64,000 nucleotides of DNA, from NCBI RefSeq assembly GCF_003576315.1, contig NZ_QWFZ01000039.1:454754-518753 (forward strand), in the 5' to 3' direction. Position numbers and translations under genes: made by a program. The notes beneath the pieces were generated by a model. The model searched no databases. It was not told the DNA's origin and was given only the letters and a program-made list of their open reading frames with translations. Positions 19,692 through 28,332 of this stretch are shown here, piece after piece; positions within the stretch are counted from its first letter, which is position 1; every line of letters starts with the position of its first letter. The DNA is from Henriciella mobilis. Lineage in GTDB: Bacteria; Pseudomonadota; Alphaproteobacteria; Caulobacterales; Hyphomonadaceae.

Positions 19692-20096
19692 ATGACCGAT
19701 TCGACACGAACTGTTCTGGCTGCTGCAGCGCTCTACAGCGTGGTCGCCTTTGCCATCGGCTTCGTGTTCGGCGCGCTCCGCCAGCTTGTTCTCATCCCCT
19801 GGCTGGGCGAGCGGGCCGGGCATTGGGCCGAATTCCCTCTCGTCACCGCCAGCATCATGGCGTTCGGCATCTGGCTCTCGCGCAGACGAGGCCTTGGCGA
19901 AACGACGGCCCTGCTGACCGGCTTCGGCGGGGTGATCGCGCTGCTGGCGATCGAAAGCGTCTTCGCCCTCGGCCTCATGGGCATGAGCGTCGAGGCGTTT
20001 CTGTCGAACTTCAACATCATTGAAGGCGCCCTTTTTCCCTACGGCCTCGTCCTGATGGGACTGGCGCCGTGGGTTGCAGCGCGCCTCAGCCGCTAG
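19692..20096 (+). CDS. Small integral membrane protein
   Basis: 134 residues from the ATG at 19692 (MTDSTRTVLAAAALYSVV). Seen: four hydrophobic segments (AAALYSVVAFAIGFVFGALR, FPLVTASIMAFGIWL, TALLTGFGGVIALLAIESVFALG, FPYGLVLMGLAPWVA). No family is recognised with confidence; it is reminiscent of small conserved alphaproteobacterial membrane proteins. It converges with the NnrU-like gene, with stop codons overlapping by 4 bp. Function unknown. Confidence 0.7.
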   Translation: MTDSTRTVLAAAALYSVVAFAIGFVFGALRQLVLIPWLGERAGHWAEFPLVTASIMAFGIWLSRRRGLGETTALLTGFGGVIALLAIESVFALGLMGMSVEAFLSNFNIIEGALFPYGLVLMGLAPWVAARLSR

Positions 20097-20674
20097 GCCG
20101 GCATTGCCGGGACACCGAACAGGATCGGATGCAGCCAGAAGGCAATGGCAGCATAGACACCAAGCCCGACCACAACCGACAGCACATCGCCCATGACGTT
20201 CGGCTTGAGGTCTGCCGGCGGACCGTTGTCGCCGCGCTTCTTGACGGCGATCCGGTCGATGACGCCATAGGCCAGGAAGCTGCCGAACAAGATGATCGAG
20301 TTCAGTTCGCCATTGGCTAGCAGGTGTCCAAGCGCCCAGAGCTTCACCGCAACCAGCATCGGATGCTTCAGCGTCTTCTTGATATGGCCCGCCGGCATGT
20401 AAGCGGCGACGAGGATGGGCAAAGCGAGCAGCTGGAACAGCATGTTCACATGCTTCAACCAGACCGGCGGCACCCAGATCACAGCCGATGGCCGCATGGC
20501 GCCATAGCCATAGATGATCAGCACGAAACCCGCGATCGTGAGCAGGCTGTAGAGGCCCATATAGGGGCCGTAGCCCATCTTCGTGCGCAGATCGCTGCCC
20601 GGCGCGCGCGAGCGGAACGCCGAGAACAGGTGCGGTCCGAAGAACAGGACAAGCCCGGCCAGTAAGTATGTCAT
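20093..20674 (-). CDS. NnrU family membrane protein
   Basis: 193 residues from ATG 20674. Seen: MTYLLAGLVLFFGPHLFSAF start, several membrane segments, a PAGHIKKTLKHPMLVAVKLWALGHLL region with the conserved His residues of the NnrU/isoprenylcysteine-methyltransferase-like fold, and ANGELNSIILFGSFLAYGVIDRI. Known: NnrU is named from a denitrification locus in Rhodobacter, but most members have no proven role. Here no denitrification genes are adjacent. A longer start at 20800 is rejected because it overlaps the divergent monooxygenase. Confidence 0.88.
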   Translation of the reverse strand: MTYLLAGLVLFFGPHLFSAFRSRAPGSDLRTKMGYGPYMGLYSLLTIAGFVLIIYGYGAMRPSAVIWVPPVWLKHVNMLFQLLALPILVAAYMPAGHIKKTLKHPMLVAVKLWALGHLLANGELNSIILFGSFLAYGVIDRIAVKKRGDNGPPADLKPNVMGDVLSVVVGLGVYAAIAFWLHPILFGVPAMPA

Positions 20675-20781
20675 GATCAGCCCTCCCAAACTTTCCTGAG
20701 CATGTCCTGACTTGGCCCCGTCTGCAAGCCGCGCGCATTCGTCCGCAAGACAGCCTGCCCGCCGCTTGCTAGAGCGCAAGC

Positions 20782-21978
20782 ATGGATAGGCGGATCGCAC
20801 TCATTGCCGGCGGCGGCATTGGCGGGCTGACAGCGGCCCTCGCGCTGTTGCAGCGCGGCTGGGGTGTTCAGGTGCTTGAAGCTGCGCCAGCCATCGAGGA
20901 AGTTGGCGCCGGGCTGCAACTGAGCCCGAATGCAATGAAAGTGCTGGACGCACTCGGTCTGGCGCAGGCGGTCGAGGCGCGGGCCTTCGAACCTGAAGCG
21001 CTTGAGCTCAGGCTCGGCCGGTCCGGCCAGCAGGTGTTCCAGATTGCGGCAGGCAAAGCCGCGCGCAAGCGCTGGGGTGCGCCCTATCTCCATATCCACC
21101 GCGCCGATCTGCTCGATGTCCTCGAACAGGCGGTCCGGCAGCATCGGCATGCCGCCATCCGCCTTGGCGCGAAGGCCGTCTCGTACAGTCTCGCCGGGGA
21201 TGGCGCACAGCTGAACCTGGCCTCGGGCGAGCCGCTGGCCGGTGATCTCGTCATCGGCGCCGACGGCATACGCTCAGCCCTCAGAGACCAGATGCTCGGC
21301 CCTGATCAGCCCCGCTTCACGGGGAATCTTGCCTGGCGGATGACGGTTCCTCTGGACCGGCTGAAAACGCCGCCGCCGCCGACCGCCTGCGTCTGGGCCG
21401 GGCGCGGACGCCATGCCGTGACATACCGCCTGCGCGGTGGCGCGCTGGCAAACCTTGTCGGCATCGTCGAACGCTCGGACTGGACAGGCGAAAGCTGGAC
21501 CGAATCCGGCACGCGGGACGACGCGCTGTCCGATTTCAGCGGATGGGTGCCGCAGGTGACCGAAATCATTGAAAAGGCGGACTCGCTGTTTCGCTGGGCC
21601 TTGTTCGACCGCGCGCCCCTCTCGGGCTGGCATGACGGTGCTGTCGCGCTGCTCGGCGACGCGTGCCATCCGATGCTCCCCTTCATGGCGCAGGGCGCGG
21701 CCATGGCGATCGAGGATGCGTGGGTCATGGCGCAGGCGCTGGAGGCGTCACAATCGGTCGAGCGGGGCCTCGCCCTCTATGAAACCCGGCGCAAGCCGCG
21801 CGCTTCGCGCGTGCAGGCCGCCTCGCGCGCCAATATGAAGACATTCCATCGGCGCTCGCCGGCCATGCGGCTGGCGACATATGGGCCGATGTGGCTTGCC
21901 AACCGGGCCGTCCCCGGCTTCGTCCAGTCACGTCAGGACTGGATCTATGGCGAGGATGTCACTGCGAGGGATCGATGA
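20782..21978 (+). CDS. FAD-dependent monooxygenase (salicylate hydroxylase-like)
   Basis: 398-residue class A flavoprotein monooxygenase. Seen: FAD-binding GGGIGGLTAALAL at residues 10-22, EVGAGLQLSPNAM, the DG motif VIGADGIRSALRD and the GD motif LLGDACHPMLPFMAQGAAMAIEDA (in part). The set of motifs is that of 3-hydroxybenzoate/salicylate hydroxylases. The substrate is not readable and no aromatic degradation cluster surrounds it. Its 3' end overlaps the convergent quinone oxidoreductase gene by 20 bp. Confidence 0.9.
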   Translation: MDRRIALIAGGGIGGLTAALALLQRGWGVQVLEAAPAIEEVGAGLQLSPNAMKVLDALGLAQAVEARAFEPEALELRLGRSGQQVFQIAAGKAARKRWGAPYLHIHRADLLDVLEQAVRQHRHAAIRLGAKAVSYSLAGDGAQLNLASGEPLAGDLVIGADGIRSALRDQMLGPDQPRFTGNLAWRMTVPLDRLKTPPPPTACVWAGRGRHAVTYRLRGGALANLVGIVERSDWTGESWTESGTRDDALSDFSGWVPQVTEIIEKADSLFRWALFDRAPLSGWHDGAVALLGDACHPMLPFMAQGAAMAIEDAWVMAQALEASQSVERGLALYETRRKPRASRVQAASRANMKTFHRRSPAMRLATYGPMWLANRAVPGFVQSRQDWIYGEDVTARDR

Positions 21979-22957
21979 TCACGCGTCCGACAACGCGGCG
22001 TTCTTCCATGTCGGCAAAGGCCTTGCGCCAGTCATCGAGGCCGTAAACCGCGTGAACATGCGGGCGGACCGCCTTGCGTGCGACAAGATCCCAGACCGCT
22101 TCCATGTTTTCGCGGCCCCGTTCCGGAAAGCGGCGGCCATATTCGCCGGCGCGAACACCAACGACAGAAAAGCCTTTGATCAGCGGCATGTTCACCCCGA
22201 TCTGCGGGATCCGCCCCGAGGCAAAGCCGATGACGAGAAGCCGGCCATCGAAGCCGATGCAGCGCACGCTCTCGTCGAAAACGTCGCCGCCTACCGGATC
22301 ATAGATGACATCAGCGCCGCCGCCGGTCACCTCTTTCACCTTCTCGCGGAAGCCGTCATTGACGTTGATCAGCACCTCCGGATCGTAGGCCTGCCGGATC
22401 TTCTCCAGCTTCTCCTCGCTCGATGCCGTTGCGATGACGCGCGCGCCGAGATGCTTGCCGAGATCGACTGCCGCGAGACCGACTCCCCCGGCGGCCCCAT
22501 GAACGAGCAGCCACTCGCCTGGCTGGAGGTTGGCGCGCCGGACGAGTGCGACATACGCCGTCAGATAGGCCGAACCGACAGCAGCTGCGCTCGCAAAATC
22601 AAGATGATCGGGAATGGGCCGGACGGCCGACGCCTTGTAGACCCCGTACTCGGCAAAAGCGCCGCCAAGTCCGCCGGTCACCACCCGGTCGCCGACAGAC
22701 AGGCCGGTTACATCAGGCCCGATGGCAGCGACCTCGCCGGAAACATCGCCGCCTGGCGTGAATGGAAGGTCCGGCTTGTGCTGGTAGCCGCCGCGCGTCA
22801 TCAACAGGTCAGGAAAGCCGAGACTGCCAGCCCGGATCTTCAGCAGGATGCCGCCGCTGTCAGGTTTGGGAACGGGAATGTCGCGCAGTGCGCAGCCTTC
22901 GAAATCTTCGGCAAGCGTTTCGACCCTCAGGGCCCTCATCGTTTCCGGGAGACTCAT
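21959..22957 (-). CDS. NADPH:quinone oxidoreductase family protein
   Basis: 332 residues from ATG 22957 (MSLPETMRALRVET). Seen: GroES-like N-terminal half (LKIRAGSLGFPDLLMTRGGY, FTPGGDVSGEVAAIG), nucleotide-binding HGAAGGVGLAAVDLGKHLGA, and DPVGGDVFDESVRCIG. It lacks the zinc-ligand pattern of alcohol dehydrogenases, which places it with QOR-type zinc-independent medium-chain reductases. Electron donor would be NADPH. The natural acceptor is unknown; neighbours give no pathway hint. Confidence 0.88.
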   Translation of the reverse strand: MSLPETMRALRVETLAEDFEGCALRDIPVPKPDSGGILLKIRAGSLGFPDLLMTRGGYQHKPDLPFTPGGDVSGEVAAIGPDVTGLSVGDRVVTGGLGGAFAEYGVYKASAVRPIPDHLDFASAAAVGSAYLTAYVALVRRANLQPGEWLLVHGAAGGVGLAAVDLGKHLGARVIATASSEEKLEKIRQAYDPEVLINVNDGFREKVKEVTGGGADVIYDPVGGDVFDESVRCIGFDGRLLVIGFASGRIPQIGVNMPLIKGFSVVGVRAGEYGRRFPERGRENMEAVWDLVARKAVRPHVHAVYGLDDWRKAFADMEERRVVGRVIIDPSQ

Positions 22958-23053
22958 GATCGCCTTTGCGCTGCTGCCAACTGACAGGCGCGATTTAGGC
23001 GAGACGGACGCTGGAAGTCCATCTTTACTCCGGGGCAAAGGCCATCGCCTGGC

Positions 23054-23584
23054 CTACTGACCCATCTCCTCGCGTATGGCTTCCTCGATCAGGCGGGCCT
23101 GCTCTTCTGCCTTGGCGCGCTCGGCGGCCTGACGGTCGAGTTCGGCCTTCTTCCTGCGCTCGGCTTCCGGCCCGAACAGGACATTGAAGAGGTCACGCTG
23201 GCTCGGCTTGTCGAGCGGATTGTCTTCCAGCCAGGCCAGTACGGCGCAATTGTCCTCGAAGACGCGCCCCTCTTCTTTCAGATAGTCGAGAATGGCTTCC
23301 TGCGGCGGGCTTAGCGGGCAGTCGCCGCTCAGCTTTGCCGGCAGGACGTCTCCGACCTTGCTTTCATCGATGTCGAAGCGGTCGGCGACCGTGTCCGGAT
23401 CGATCTGGTCGGCCAAGCCGCCGGCCTCGACGGCCGAGGAGCCGATCTGGTCGAAGCTCGCATTGCTGCGTTTGCCGGTGTCGTCCGAATTGTTGCCGAG
23501 CTGGCCAATGGACGCGCTACGGTCGGCATAGGCCGCGAGCGCCAGCAACGCCGCAAGCGCGGAAGCAAACAGGATAACCCGCAT
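23054..23584 (-). CDS. Unrecognised secreted protein of the curli locus
   Basis: 176 residues from ATG 23584 (GAGGAG 10 bases upstream); the TTG nine bases earlier is too close to that site. Seen: signal peptide RVILFASALAALLALAAYA; a short stretch SASIGQLGNNSDD and SFDQIGSSAV that resembles curlin Q-x-G-x-x-N repeats; a central segment with two Cys (GDCPLSPP and DNCAVL); and a charged C-terminal helix (EAERRKKAELDRQAAER...) likely to be coiled coil. It follows the small curlin gene by 14 bp, so it is the last gene of the locus. It does not match CsgE or CsgC by eye. A role as nucleator, chaperone or anchor is speculation. Confidence 0.7.
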   Translation of the reverse strand: MRVILFASALAALLALAAYADRSASIGQLGNNSDDTGKRSNASFDQIGSSAVEAGGLADQIDPDTVADRFDIDESKVGDVLPAKLSGDCPLSPPQEAILDYLKEEGRVFEDNCAVLAWLEDNPLDKPSQRDLFNVLFGPEAERRKKAELDRQAAERAKAEEQARLIEEAIREEMGQ

Positions 23585-23598
23585 TCCGACCAAGCTCC

Positions 23599-24117
23599 TC
23601 AGTTACCGGTTTGCGTGACGATGACGGTCGAGTTGCCGTACTGCGTCACCGCGAAACCGAGATTGTTGCCGGTCTGAACATGCTCGAAAACATTGTTGCT
23701 GCCAAACTGCTTGGCGGCGGAGAGATTATTGTCGCCGGTCTGCATTAGCTCGTATTCATTATTGTCACCATACTGGCGAATGAAGGCGCCATTGTCGTTT
23801 CCCGACTGGACGATTTCAGCCAGGTTCTGGCCGCCAATCGAGGTCTGGGACGCAATCACCAGATTGCCGTCGCCCGACTGGTTGACTTCGATGGCATTGC
23901 CGGTGTCGCCCTTCTGCCGGATGATCGCCGTGTTGTGATCGCCGATGGTCAGCTCGTTGGCGTTGACGTCCTCGTCATCACCAAACATGGCTTCCAGCGG
24001 ATCGCTGTTCAGCGAGTCGAATTCCGATCCTTGCGCGAAAGCTGCGGCCCCCGTGAGGGCCCAGGCGGCTGCCGCATAGGAGGCGACGCGAATAAGCGAT
24101 TGCAGGTCTGTCTTCAT
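23599..24117 (-). CDS. Small curlin-repeat protein (CsgA/CsgB-like)
   Basis: 172 residues from ATG 24117 (GGAG about 10 bases upstream). Seen: signal peptide ending TGAAAFAQG, an acidic spacer (DPLEAMFGDDEDVNA), then about five to six curlin units of about 22 residues with the Q-x-G-x-x-N pattern: IRQKGDTGNAIEVNQSGDGN, IVQSGNDNGAFIRQYGDNN, LMQTGDNN, HVQTGNN. Ends VTQTGN. Known: such repeats form cross-beta amyloid strands in CsgA and CsgB. Size is near the E. coli subunits (151 residues). Which of the two subunits nucleates is not readable; the acidic N-terminal spacer could suggest the minor (CsgB) role. Confidence 0.88.
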   Translation of the reverse strand: MKTDLQSLIRVASYAAAAWALTGAAAFAQGSEFDSLNSDPLEAMFGDDEDVNANELTIGDHNTAIIRQKGDTGNAIEVNQSGDGNLVIASQTSIGGQNLAEIVQSGNDNGAFIRQYGDNNEYELMQTGDNNLSAAKQFGSNNVFEHVQTGNNLGFAVTQYGNSTVIVTQTGN

Positions 24118-24271
24118 GACTTTCAAGCTCCACCAAATAAAACCGGATCCGGCGTGGCATCCCGACGTCCAGATGGCTGGACGGGATCAACATGACCGCG
24201 AGCGTGCGGACCGGAAAAAAGGACCAACAGGGGCCGGACGTCCGGCTGGAGACCTGCCCCTGTCGGCGAAG

Positions 24272-24299
24272 AGGCCCGGCGCCATGGGGCGCCGGGCCT
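24272..24299 (-). terminator. Strong hairpin between the two curlin genes
   Basis: AGGCCCGGCGCC (24272-24283) pairs perfectly with GGCGCCGGGCCT (24288-24299) around a 4-base loop, 10 bp past the stop of the large curlin gene. No U-run follows on the minus strand. A partial terminator or 3' stabiliser that raises the large-subunit level over the small one is the likely role (inference). Confidence 0.65.
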
Positions 24300-24309
24300 G
24301 CGTTAGGCC

Positions 24310-25830
24310 TTACTGATAGACCAGGGCGGTGTTGTACGAGCCGCTCTGATGGATATCGGAGTCAGCACCGGACATCGTCTGGTAAACGTCGATGACGTTA
24401 CCCGGACCACCGATCTGAACCAGGGTCGCATCGGTGTTATCGGCCGTCTGAAGGACGTCGATCTCGTTGTTGCTGCCATCCTGGTAGATGTAGGTACGGC
24501 CATGATCGCCGGTCTGCTCGACATCGGTCGAGTTGTGGCTGCCGCGCTGATCAACATAGGTGAAGTTCGCCCCACCATCCTGCAGCAGGAGCAGGTCGTG
24601 GCCGACGCCCGTTTGCGTCAGGGATGCGAAGTTCAGGTTGCCGCCTTTCTGCGTGGCTTCCATCAGGTTGCCTTCGCCCGACTGGTCGAGGTTTGCAGTG
24701 TTGCGGTCGCTCAGCTGGTGCAGGTTCATGACCTGCTGGTCACCAGACTGCATCATCAGCGTGGTGTTGTAGTCACCGATCTGCTTCAGCTTCATCGCTC
24801 CTTCGAAGGAGGTCTGATAGATCATCGCATTGTTGCCGGTGCCTTCTTGCGTGGACCGGATTTGCGAAGCTTCGGCATCCTGCTCAACCACCAGGCTGTT
24901 CCAGGCACCGTCCTGAAGCGAGGTCAGCTTGACCTTTTCACCCTTCTGGAAGCCATCGACGCTGTTGTTCTTGCCGAACTGGTCGACGTCGACGAACCAC
25001 TGCGTGGACGACTGCACGAACGGTGCATCAGTCGAACCGACGGAGTTGCCTTCGCCAATCTGCAGGATTTCCAGGGCAGCAGCCGTGGCCGAGTCCTGAA
25101 GCAGGTTGACGTAGTTGCCCGGGCCACCCGGTGCAGACAGCTGGGAGACCGTGATGATGCTGCCAACCGAGTTCTGCTCGATCAGGGCTTCGTTCATGTC
25201 GCCCGTCTGGCCGAGGAACACCGAGTCGCCAACGCCATGCTGCGTGATCGCAGAGGTGTTGTTGTGGCCGAGTTGACCAACAGCAGCAAAGGTGCCGAGA
25301 CCGGACTGCTCGATGCCGGACACGTTGCCGGCACCATCCTGCAGGACAGTGGCCACTGCATTGGCGCCATCCTGAAGGATTGCCGAGCTGTTGGCACTAC
25401 CAAACTGGTTCACGGAGGCAAAGCCGAGGCCGGAATCGTGCTGGACGATTTCGGAGTCGTTGCCCGTGCCAGCCTGGAACACGAATGCCACGTCGGTGGT
25501 GTTCGACTGAACGATCGACGAGGTGTTGGCATCGTCGCCAGGTCCACCCGAGCTGAGCTGGGTGACGGTGGCAACGTTGTTCGAGCCGTCCTGGTCAATG
25601 TTACTGTCGTTCAGCACACCGGTCGGAGCAACCGAACCGTCTGCCTGGTAGACAAAGGTGGCATTGTCGCTGCCGGACTGGTCGAGGAACGAGTAACCGT
25701 CGGCACCGTCCTCCTGGGTGATCACAGCGAGGTTGTTCTCGCCGGACTGTTCGATTTCGTTTTCACTGGCGTATGCTGGCGCCGCAAAAACCAGGGCTAC
25801 AGCCGCCCCGACTAGAAGGTGTTTGCGCAT
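24310..25830 (-). CDS. Large curlin-repeat protein (major amyloid subunit candidate)
   Basis: 506 residues with signal peptide KHLLVGAAVALVFAAPAYAS followed at once by curlin-type units to the very end (…GSYNTALVYQ). Roughly twenty repeats are visible, for example EIEQSGENNLAVITQ, FLDQSGSDNATFVYQ, NIDQDGSNNVATVTQ, SVNQFGSANSSAILQ, YVDQRGSHNSTDVEQ and IYQDGSNNEIDVLQ. This is more than three times the length of E. coli CsgA. Some units carry insertions (for example the GGPG loops). Secretion through the CsgG pore encoded upstream and extracellular fibre formation are inferred from the family. Confidence 0.9.
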   Translation of the reverse strand: MRKHLLVGAAVALVFAAPAYASENEIEQSGENNLAVITQEDGADGYSFLDQSGSDNATFVYQADGSVAPTGVLNDSNIDQDGSNNVATVTQLSSGGPGDDANTSSIVQSNTTDVAFVFQAGTGNDSEIVQHDSGLGFASVNQFGSANSSAILQDGANAVATVLQDGAGNVSGIEQSGLGTFAAVGQLGHNNTSAITQHGVGDSVFLGQTGDMNEALIEQNSVGSIITVSQLSAPGGPGNYVNLLQDSATAAALEILQIGEGNSVGSTDAPFVQSSTQWFVDVDQFGKNNSVDGFQKGEKVKLTSLQDGAWNSLVVEQDAEASQIRSTQEGTGNNAMIYQTSFEGAMKLKQIGDYNTTLMMQSGDQQVMNLHQLSDRNTANLDQSGEGNLMEATQKGGNLNFASLTQTGVGHDLLLLQDGGANFTYVDQRGSHNSTDVEQTGDHGRTYIYQDGSNNEIDVLQTADNTDATLVQIGGPGNVIDVYQTMSGADSDIHQSGSYNTALVYQ

Positions 25831-25937
25831 AAGTTTTTACTCCTTTGACTTCGCTCAGCCCGTCCTCAAGACGAGCCCCCTTCACCAACCGCCCATATCG
25901 ATTGCTCGATGTCCCCAGGGCGGGTCTGAACGACGCG

Positions 25938-27254
25938 TTATGCGCCCTCCATGTTCGTCGCCATGCCGGCCGTGCGCGGGGCGTCTTGCGACACCCGTTG
26001 CATGTCCAGTGTGGCGATCGAATTCTTATGTCCGCGCAGCGCCTGAAGGCCGCCAATCGCGGATGTGTAAGTGTCAGCGGCCGTCAGCCCGAGTTCGCCG
26101 TCCCCTTGCGCTACGGGCTGGACGGCCGCTGATGCCGCGGAGATGGTCTGCGCGACATGTTCTGGCGCCTTGGCGACCGCATGAGCGTCCGCCTCGGCAT
26201 TGTAGGAAACCTTGGCCGGCTGCATCTTGCCGTCGGCCGAAGGCACTGAATTCATTGAGACCTCAGCCGGGCGCTCATCCTTTGCAGGCGCGCTTTCCGG
26301 CTTGTTTTCGGTGATCTCCGGCTGTGCCAGACGGGCTTCCTGGACAGGACGCTCGGCAGCGGCATAGGCAGAGCCCACATCGTTGTACACACCGTTGCGC
26401 TCAGCGCGGTAGCGTTCGAGAAGCTCGGCACCGGCCACCTGGTCGCGGAAGCTCCAGACCCCGAGGTCTGCGCCTTCCATGATCAGCAGCTCGACGGCCT
26501 TTTCGGTGGCCTGGCGAAGCGCCAGCAGGTCGGGCTCGTTCGTGGTGATGCCGGTGTCGACTTCGAGAAGCTCCTTGAAGCTGACGAAGCGGAACACGTT
26601 GGAGGCAACGCCCACGGACGCGATCTTCTTGGAAGCAACCACCGTGGTGATCACTTCGCCCGTCTTCACGCTGACAGCGCGCAGATAGACGGTGACCTTG
26701 TCCTCACGATAGTCGGTCTTGGCACCGATGCCGAGGAAGCGCGCGCCGGCGCCACCCGTGATCGTGTTGGTGTCATAGCCAATTATACCACCCTCAAGGA
26801 TGATGCCAGCGAACAGAAGCGGCGGAAGGGCAGCTTCATTGACATCTTCCTCGCCGAGATACTGGCGGCGCATCTCGCGGATGATCTGGCGTTCCTTGAG
26901 AAGGTTATCGAGGTTTTCGCGCTCGATGACCGTGAACCAGGAGCGGTTTCCGGCATCCTGCAGCGCTTTCAGCAGGACCGAAGTCGAGCCTTGCGTCACG
27001 GCCTTGGACAGCGTCTGCACGCCAGCCGATGACGGCTTGAACTGGCCGGTCTGGTCCTGGAAATCATAGACTGCTACTGCGGCCCGCTCGCGTGGCGGCG
27101 GCAGTGAGCGCAGTGAAGACTGCGTCTCGGTCACGGTCTCGGAAACGGCCGGCTTGTCAGCGAGGTCCAGCATGGCGCCGGACGTCGTGGTGCAGGCCGA
27201 GGCGAATGCGGTGGCAGCGGCAATGGCTGCTGGAAGCTTAAGAACGTTCAACAT
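25938..27254 (-). CDS. csgG: Curli secretion lipoprotein CsgG with C-terminal extension
   Basis: 438 residues versus about 277 in E. coli. Seen: lipoprotein signal with Cys21 in AFASACTTTSG; CsgG core VAVYDFQDQTGQFKPS, WFTVIERENLDNLLKERQII, LFAGIILEGGIIGYDTN, GIGAKTDYREDKVTVYLRAV and SKKIASVGVASNVFRF. After about residue 290 comes an Ala/Pro/Glu-rich tail of roughly 150 residues (TENKPESAPAKDERPAE...) absent from E. coli CsgG. Known: CsgG forms the nonameric outer-membrane secretion pore. It starts 1 bp after csgF ends. The large-subunit gene follows 107 bp downstream. Confidence 0.93.
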   Translation of the reverse strand: MLNVLKLPAAIAAATAFASACTTTSGAMLDLADKPAVSETVTETQSSLRSLPPPRERAAVAVYDFQDQTGQFKPSSAGVQTLSKAVTQGSTSVLLKALQDAGNRSWFTVIERENLDNLLKERQIIREMRRQYLGEEDVNEAALPPLLFAGIILEGGIIGYDTNTITGGAGARFLGIGAKTDYREDKVTVYLRAVSVKTGEVITTVVASKKIASVGVASNVFRFVSFKELLEVDTGITTNEPDLLALRQATEKAVELLIMEGADLGVWSFRDQVAGAELLERYRAERNGVYNDVGSAYAAAERPVQEARLAQPEITENKPESAPAKDERPAEVSMNSVPSADGKMQPAKVSYNAEADAHAVAKAPEHVAQTISAASAAVQPVAQGDGELGLTAADTYTSAIGGLQALRGHKNSIATLDMQRVSQDAPRTAGMATNMEGA

Positions 27255-27255
27255 C

Positions 27256-27834
27256 TCAGTAGATCTCCCCGGTCGGGCCGAAATCCTCGTAGAGAGAGGA
27301 TCCGGTAAGATCGCCTGAACCGTTCGGTGTCACCGGAATGGCGCCCTGGCTCTGAGTGGTGCTCATCGGCGAGCTGAACCCGGACACGCCAGCCGCGCTG
27401 GCCGATTCGGAAACGTTGAGAAGCGGAATTTCGATTTCGGTGACGGTGCCCGTCGTCAGGTCGGTGATTGTCAGCTGCACCGAGTCGATGCCGCGAACGA
27501 ATTCAATGACCTGGTCGCCAAAGGTGATCGTACCGGAGTCTTGCGGGTTCTCCCCGAAGATGGCCTCGTTCACTTCACCGGCGAGGGACGAAAGAAGCCG
27601 GCTCTGCAATTGGCGAATGAATTGTTCCGACTGGGAGTCCAGGCCGTTATTGGCGTCCGGGTCCTTGTAGTCGTTCTGCGCATTCGCAATGCCGAGCAGG
27701 TGAGATGAGTTGAAGCTGTCGCCACCGAAGGATGGATTGACTGGCTTGTATACGAGTTCCTGCGCGGTTGCTGCGAGCCCGGCCGGCAAGAATGCGGCGG
27801 CTAGCAGCGCACAGGCTGCGGTGCGTCCCTTCAT
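27256..27834 (-). CDS. csgF: Curli assembly protein CsgF
   Basis: 192 residues. Seen: signal peptide ending GLAATAQE, then the CsgF hallmark LVYKPVNPSFGGDSFNSSHLL that inserts into the CsgG pore, AQNDYKD, a Gln-rich helix (SEQFIRQLQSRLLSSL), and a C-terminal beta domain (TITFGDQVIEFVRG..., TVTEIEIPL). It is longer than E. coli CsgF (138) by a C-terminal Ser/Pro/Gly-rich tail. First gene of the locus; csgG follows with 1 bp between. Confidence 0.94.
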   Translation of the reverse strand: MKGRTAACALLAAAFLPAGLAATAQELVYKPVNPSFGGDSFNSSHLLGIANAQNDYKDPDANNGLDSQSEQFIRQLQSRLLSSLAGEVNEAIFGENPQDSGTITFGDQVIEFVRGIDSVQLTITDLTTGTVTEIEIPLLNVSESASAAGVSGFSSPMSTTQSQGAIPVTPNGSGDLTGSSLYEDFGPTGEIY

Positions 27835-28090
27835 TAGGTGTCCCCGTTTTCAACGTGCGCGTCCAGACCATCTAGACTGCAGTGTCCCCACACCGGTGCA
27901 CGTTTGATGCCAAAGGTTACAGCTCATTAAACATTCGTCAATTAAGAAGTATGGTTAATGAATAATTTTTTTTGTCTTTTTAATTCACTGTTTTTATTAC
28001 TTTATTTTTTCTTCGGCGCTGCAACAATCCTGTGAGGCGAACGTTAATAATTTCGTTCTCCTCTCAGATTGACCCAGTTCTGCACAGGGT

Positions 28091-28116
28091 AATTTCATGC
28101 AAATTTGCATGAAATT
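28091..28116. promoter_or_regulatory. 26-bp perfect palindrome between csgF and the peptidase gene
   Basis: AATTTCATGCAAA at 28091-28103 is followed directly by its exact reverse complement at 28104-28116. It lies in the AT-rich divergent region (27,835-28,332), about 257 bp before csgF and 217 bp before the peptidase start. Apart from AT-rich tracts at 27,940-28,020 and this palindrome, the region shows nothing coding. A dimeric regulator site is the natural reading; the regulator is unknown. Confidence 0.55.
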
Positions 28117-28332
28117 GTTCTAACTGCGCACAGAGCTGTGCAAGCATGCTGCACGACACGGCGCCATGGCGGCTTTGCCCGCTCTATCTACGATTGCGGC
28201 GCTGTGCGCCTGCCGGCCAATCCGGAGAATGTTACGGCATTCGCCTTCCCTATTCGCTGGGCTGATGGGCTCGCTGTGTCTCAATCTGCTACAGACGGGA
28301 CTTGGACTTGGGCCGGTCATGCCGGTAAAGGC

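Noticed and set aside
19641..20738. 365-codon minus-strand frame through the small membrane protein and NnrU genes
   Set aside because: It overlaps two genes with clear membrane segments in other frames and its product is Arg/His-rich without motifs.
24349..25815. 488-codon open frame antisense to the large curlin gene
   Set aside because: The frame mirrors the repeated curlin codons; its Val/Leu/Asp-rich repeats are the reverse of the Q-x-G-x-x-N units and no ribosome site is seen.
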